A stretch of DNA of 64,000 bases, taken from the NCBI GenBank assembly GCA_017303335.1, contig JAFLBK010000001.1, positions 129,001 through 193,000 on the forward strand, given 5' to 3'. Shown here in pieces: positions 62,676-64,000 of this stretch. Below the pieces are notes generated by a model that saw nothing but the letters and a program-made list of their open reading frames with translations, was not told the DNA's origin and searched no databases. Each line of letters begins with the position of its first letter. Position 1 is the first letter of the stretch. Made by a program: the position numbers and the translations under genes. This DNA is from Chitinophagales bacterium (lineage in GTDB: Bacteria; Bacteroidota; Bacteroidia; Chitinophagales; Chitinophagaceae).

Positions 62676-64000
62676 ATGAAAAAAAATCTACCCCGCGTTC
62701 TTTTATTGTATGCAATCCTGCTGCTGAGCCTGGCTGATCAGCGTGTCTGTGCCCAGGTTCAAACCGGAAGGAGCTACATCAATGTTTCTAAAAACGCCAC
62801 GGGCGGAACCTTCGAGCCCGGCGATACGCTCGAAATACGTTCCGCGATCGCGGTAGGTAATTTCGCGGCCTTCTCCATTACCCGGGTACGGTATAACGAT
62901 ACCATCAACGGTAACTTCACCTATATTCCCGGTACGTTGCGTATACTCACCAACGAAGGACTTGTTTTCCGTTCATTCACCGATGCCGCAAGCGATGATG
63001 CCGGTATGTTCAATGCCACGAACAATACCCTGCGCATCAACCTGGGTAATGCCAGCGGCGCCGCTACCAACACCGGTAATGCCACCACCGGCGGCGGTAC
63101 AATCAACTACAACGACAAACCCTCTTTTTATGGCGGCGTGTGCATCATGGTGGCCTCATTCCGTGTAAAGATCAACAACGCGATTCCGTACAATACACTG
63201 CTCACCATGCCGGGAGGCGCTTTCCGTTTCATTCAATCGGCGGCCAATATTACCGCAGGGTTCGCTCCCAATAACCTGATGGTATTCCAGAACCTGGGCG
63301 TTTGCCCGAACTTTGTCGGCGGTAATGCCGTGATCGACAACAACGGAACCTTCGGCAGCGGCACCACACAGAACAGGAGTTCATCGGCCATTGTTCCGGG
63401 TTATACCTTCATCAATTTTTCCGCGAATCAACCCAATGATGGTTATTACGGAATAGCGAATAACAGCAGCGCTACCGGCGCTACCAACAACGGCGTCGCA
63501 TACCCGCACGCTTCGAGGGTTTTCAGTGTATGGGATATCATCGGCGACCATACCGGGGCCGCCAGCCTGACGGCCGGTAACCCCGCCACCACACCGGGCA
63601 CCAACGGCGGCTACATGGCAGTGATCAATGCCAGCTATGCTACCAGCCAGGCAATACAACAAACAGTTGCCAATCTCTGTCCATCCACCTACTACGATTT
63701 CAGCGCCTGGTTCCGGAATATCTGCTCCAAGTGTTCCTGCGACAGCAATGGGCGTGGCGCTTTGAATGCGTCGTACAACGGACCGTATCCACCCGGCGTA
63801 AAACCGAATCTTACCTTTCAGCTGAATGGCATCGATTATTATACGACGGGCGATCTGCCGTATACAGGCCTTTGGACAAAAAAAGGATTTACGTACCTGA
63901 CCGGTCCGGCACAAACATCGTTTACCTTTTCGATCCGCAACAATTCACCGGGCGGTGGCGGTAACGACTGGGCGATTGATGACGTCAATCTCTCCACCTG
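62676..64000 (+). CDS. Secreted protein, 3' end beyond the window
   Basis: An open frame of 441 codons from an ATG with signal peptide (KKNLPRVLLLYAILLLSLADQRVCAQ), no stop before the window edge. The mature part is Gly/Asn/Thr-rich and beta-strand-rich, with ITRVRYNDTINGNFTYIPGTLRILTN, YINVSKNATGGTFEPGDTLEI and, late in the visible part, CPSTYYDFSAWFRN and GNDWAIDDVNLST, which recall jelly-roll/galactose-binding modules of Bacteroidota surface proteins. Two clusters of cysteines lie near NICSKCSC. A T9SS sorting domain would be expected at the missing C-terminus. No specific function can be named. Confidence 0.85.
   Translation, partial: MKKNLPRVLLLYAILLLSLADQRVCAQVQTGRSYINVSKNATGGTFEPGDTLEIRSAIAVGNFAAFSITRVRYNDTINGNFTYIPGTLRILTNEGLVFRSFTDAASDDAGMFNATNNTLRINLGNASGAATNTGNATTGGGTINYNDKPSFYGGVCIMVASFRVKINNAIPYNTLLTMPGGAFRFIQSAANITAGFAPNNLMVFQNLGVCPNFVGGNAVIDNNGTFGSGTTQNRSSSAIVPGYTFINFSANQPNDGYYGIANNSSATGATNNGVAYPHASRVFSVWDIIGDHTGAASLTAGNPATTPGTNGGYMAVINASYATSQAIQQTVANLCPSTYYDFSAWFRNICSKCSCDSNGRGALNASYNGPYPPGVKPNLTFQLNGIDYYTTGDLPYTGLWTKKGFTYLTGPAQTSFTFSIRNNSPGGGGNDWAIDDVNLST

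Overview
The window is a gene-dense, roughly 50% GC stretch of a Bacteroidota chromosome, most likely from the Chitinophagaceae or a close relative. The lineage call is inferred from several signs. Type IX secretion (T9SS) and gliding parts are present (PorV, GldJ, a PorP/SprF protein, type A and type B sorting domains). A bacillithiol gene (bshA) and the Bacteroidota cluster dut - DUF4292 - EnvC are present. Shine-Dalgarno sites are nearly absent, and TAnnTTTG promoter boxes recur just before start codons.

Layout. 1-12.4 kb: 3' end of an ammonium transporter, then a 16-bp tandem repeat; a dipeptidyl peptidase IV; an S4 RNA-binding protein and trmD; a methyltransferase; a large exported sortilin-like (BNR) propeller protein and a LolA-like periplasmic protein; adenine deaminase, a small lipoprotein and uracil phosphoribosyltransferase (purine/pyrimidine salvage). 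12.5-24.8 kb: a cell-surface locus with a PorP/SprF outer-membrane protein followed by two giant T9SS cargo proteins. One has a reprolysin-like metalloprotease head and the other a BNR propeller head. Both are fused to the same kind of tail (5 and 10 Ig-like repeats, one linker domain, a type A sorting domain). A small exported protein is encoded between them. 24.8-32.7 kb: DNA repair glycosylase, EI24/CysZ-like membrane protein, RsmI-like methyltransferase, an M28 peptidase operon, bshA, and the EnvC/DUF4292/dUTPase cluster. 32.8-40.2 kb: a type B T9SS surface protein, ispF, porV, gldJ and murF, then tRNA-Ser(GGA). 40.4-48.9 kb: TatD nuclease, two paralogous lipoproteins flanking a polysaccharide deacetylase, gltX, a GT39 glycosyltransferase, a free-standing B12-binding domain, a TRIC-type channel and a crotonase. 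48.9-58.7 kb: a compact nine-gene minus-strand operon for fucosylated glycans. 59-64 kb: fumC, a T9SS-exported PQQ-type sugar dehydrogenase, and the 5' end of another secreted protein cut by the window edge.

How the parts fit. The fucose operon encodes three GH29 fucosidases, a FucP-type symporter and most of a non-phosphorylating pathway: mutarotase, L-fucose dehydrogenase, lactonase, keto-deoxy-fuconate dehydrogenase and diketo-acid hydrolase, ending in pyruvate and lactate. The fuconate dehydratase step is not encoded here, and one of the two short-chain dehydrogenases has Asn where the catalytic Lys should be. The T9SS genes (porV, gldJ, PorP/SprF) and several cargo proteins show heavy investment in surface proteins.

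The most interesting features are the paired modular giants with a two-unit (A-B) repeat architecture, the lipobox plus sorting-domain combination in the larger giant, the atypical SDR, the paralogous lipoproteins around a deacetylase, and a set of promoters whose -7 box ends only 3-4 nt before the ATG, which suggests leaderless mRNAs. All functional calls are from reading the sequence; no database search was run.
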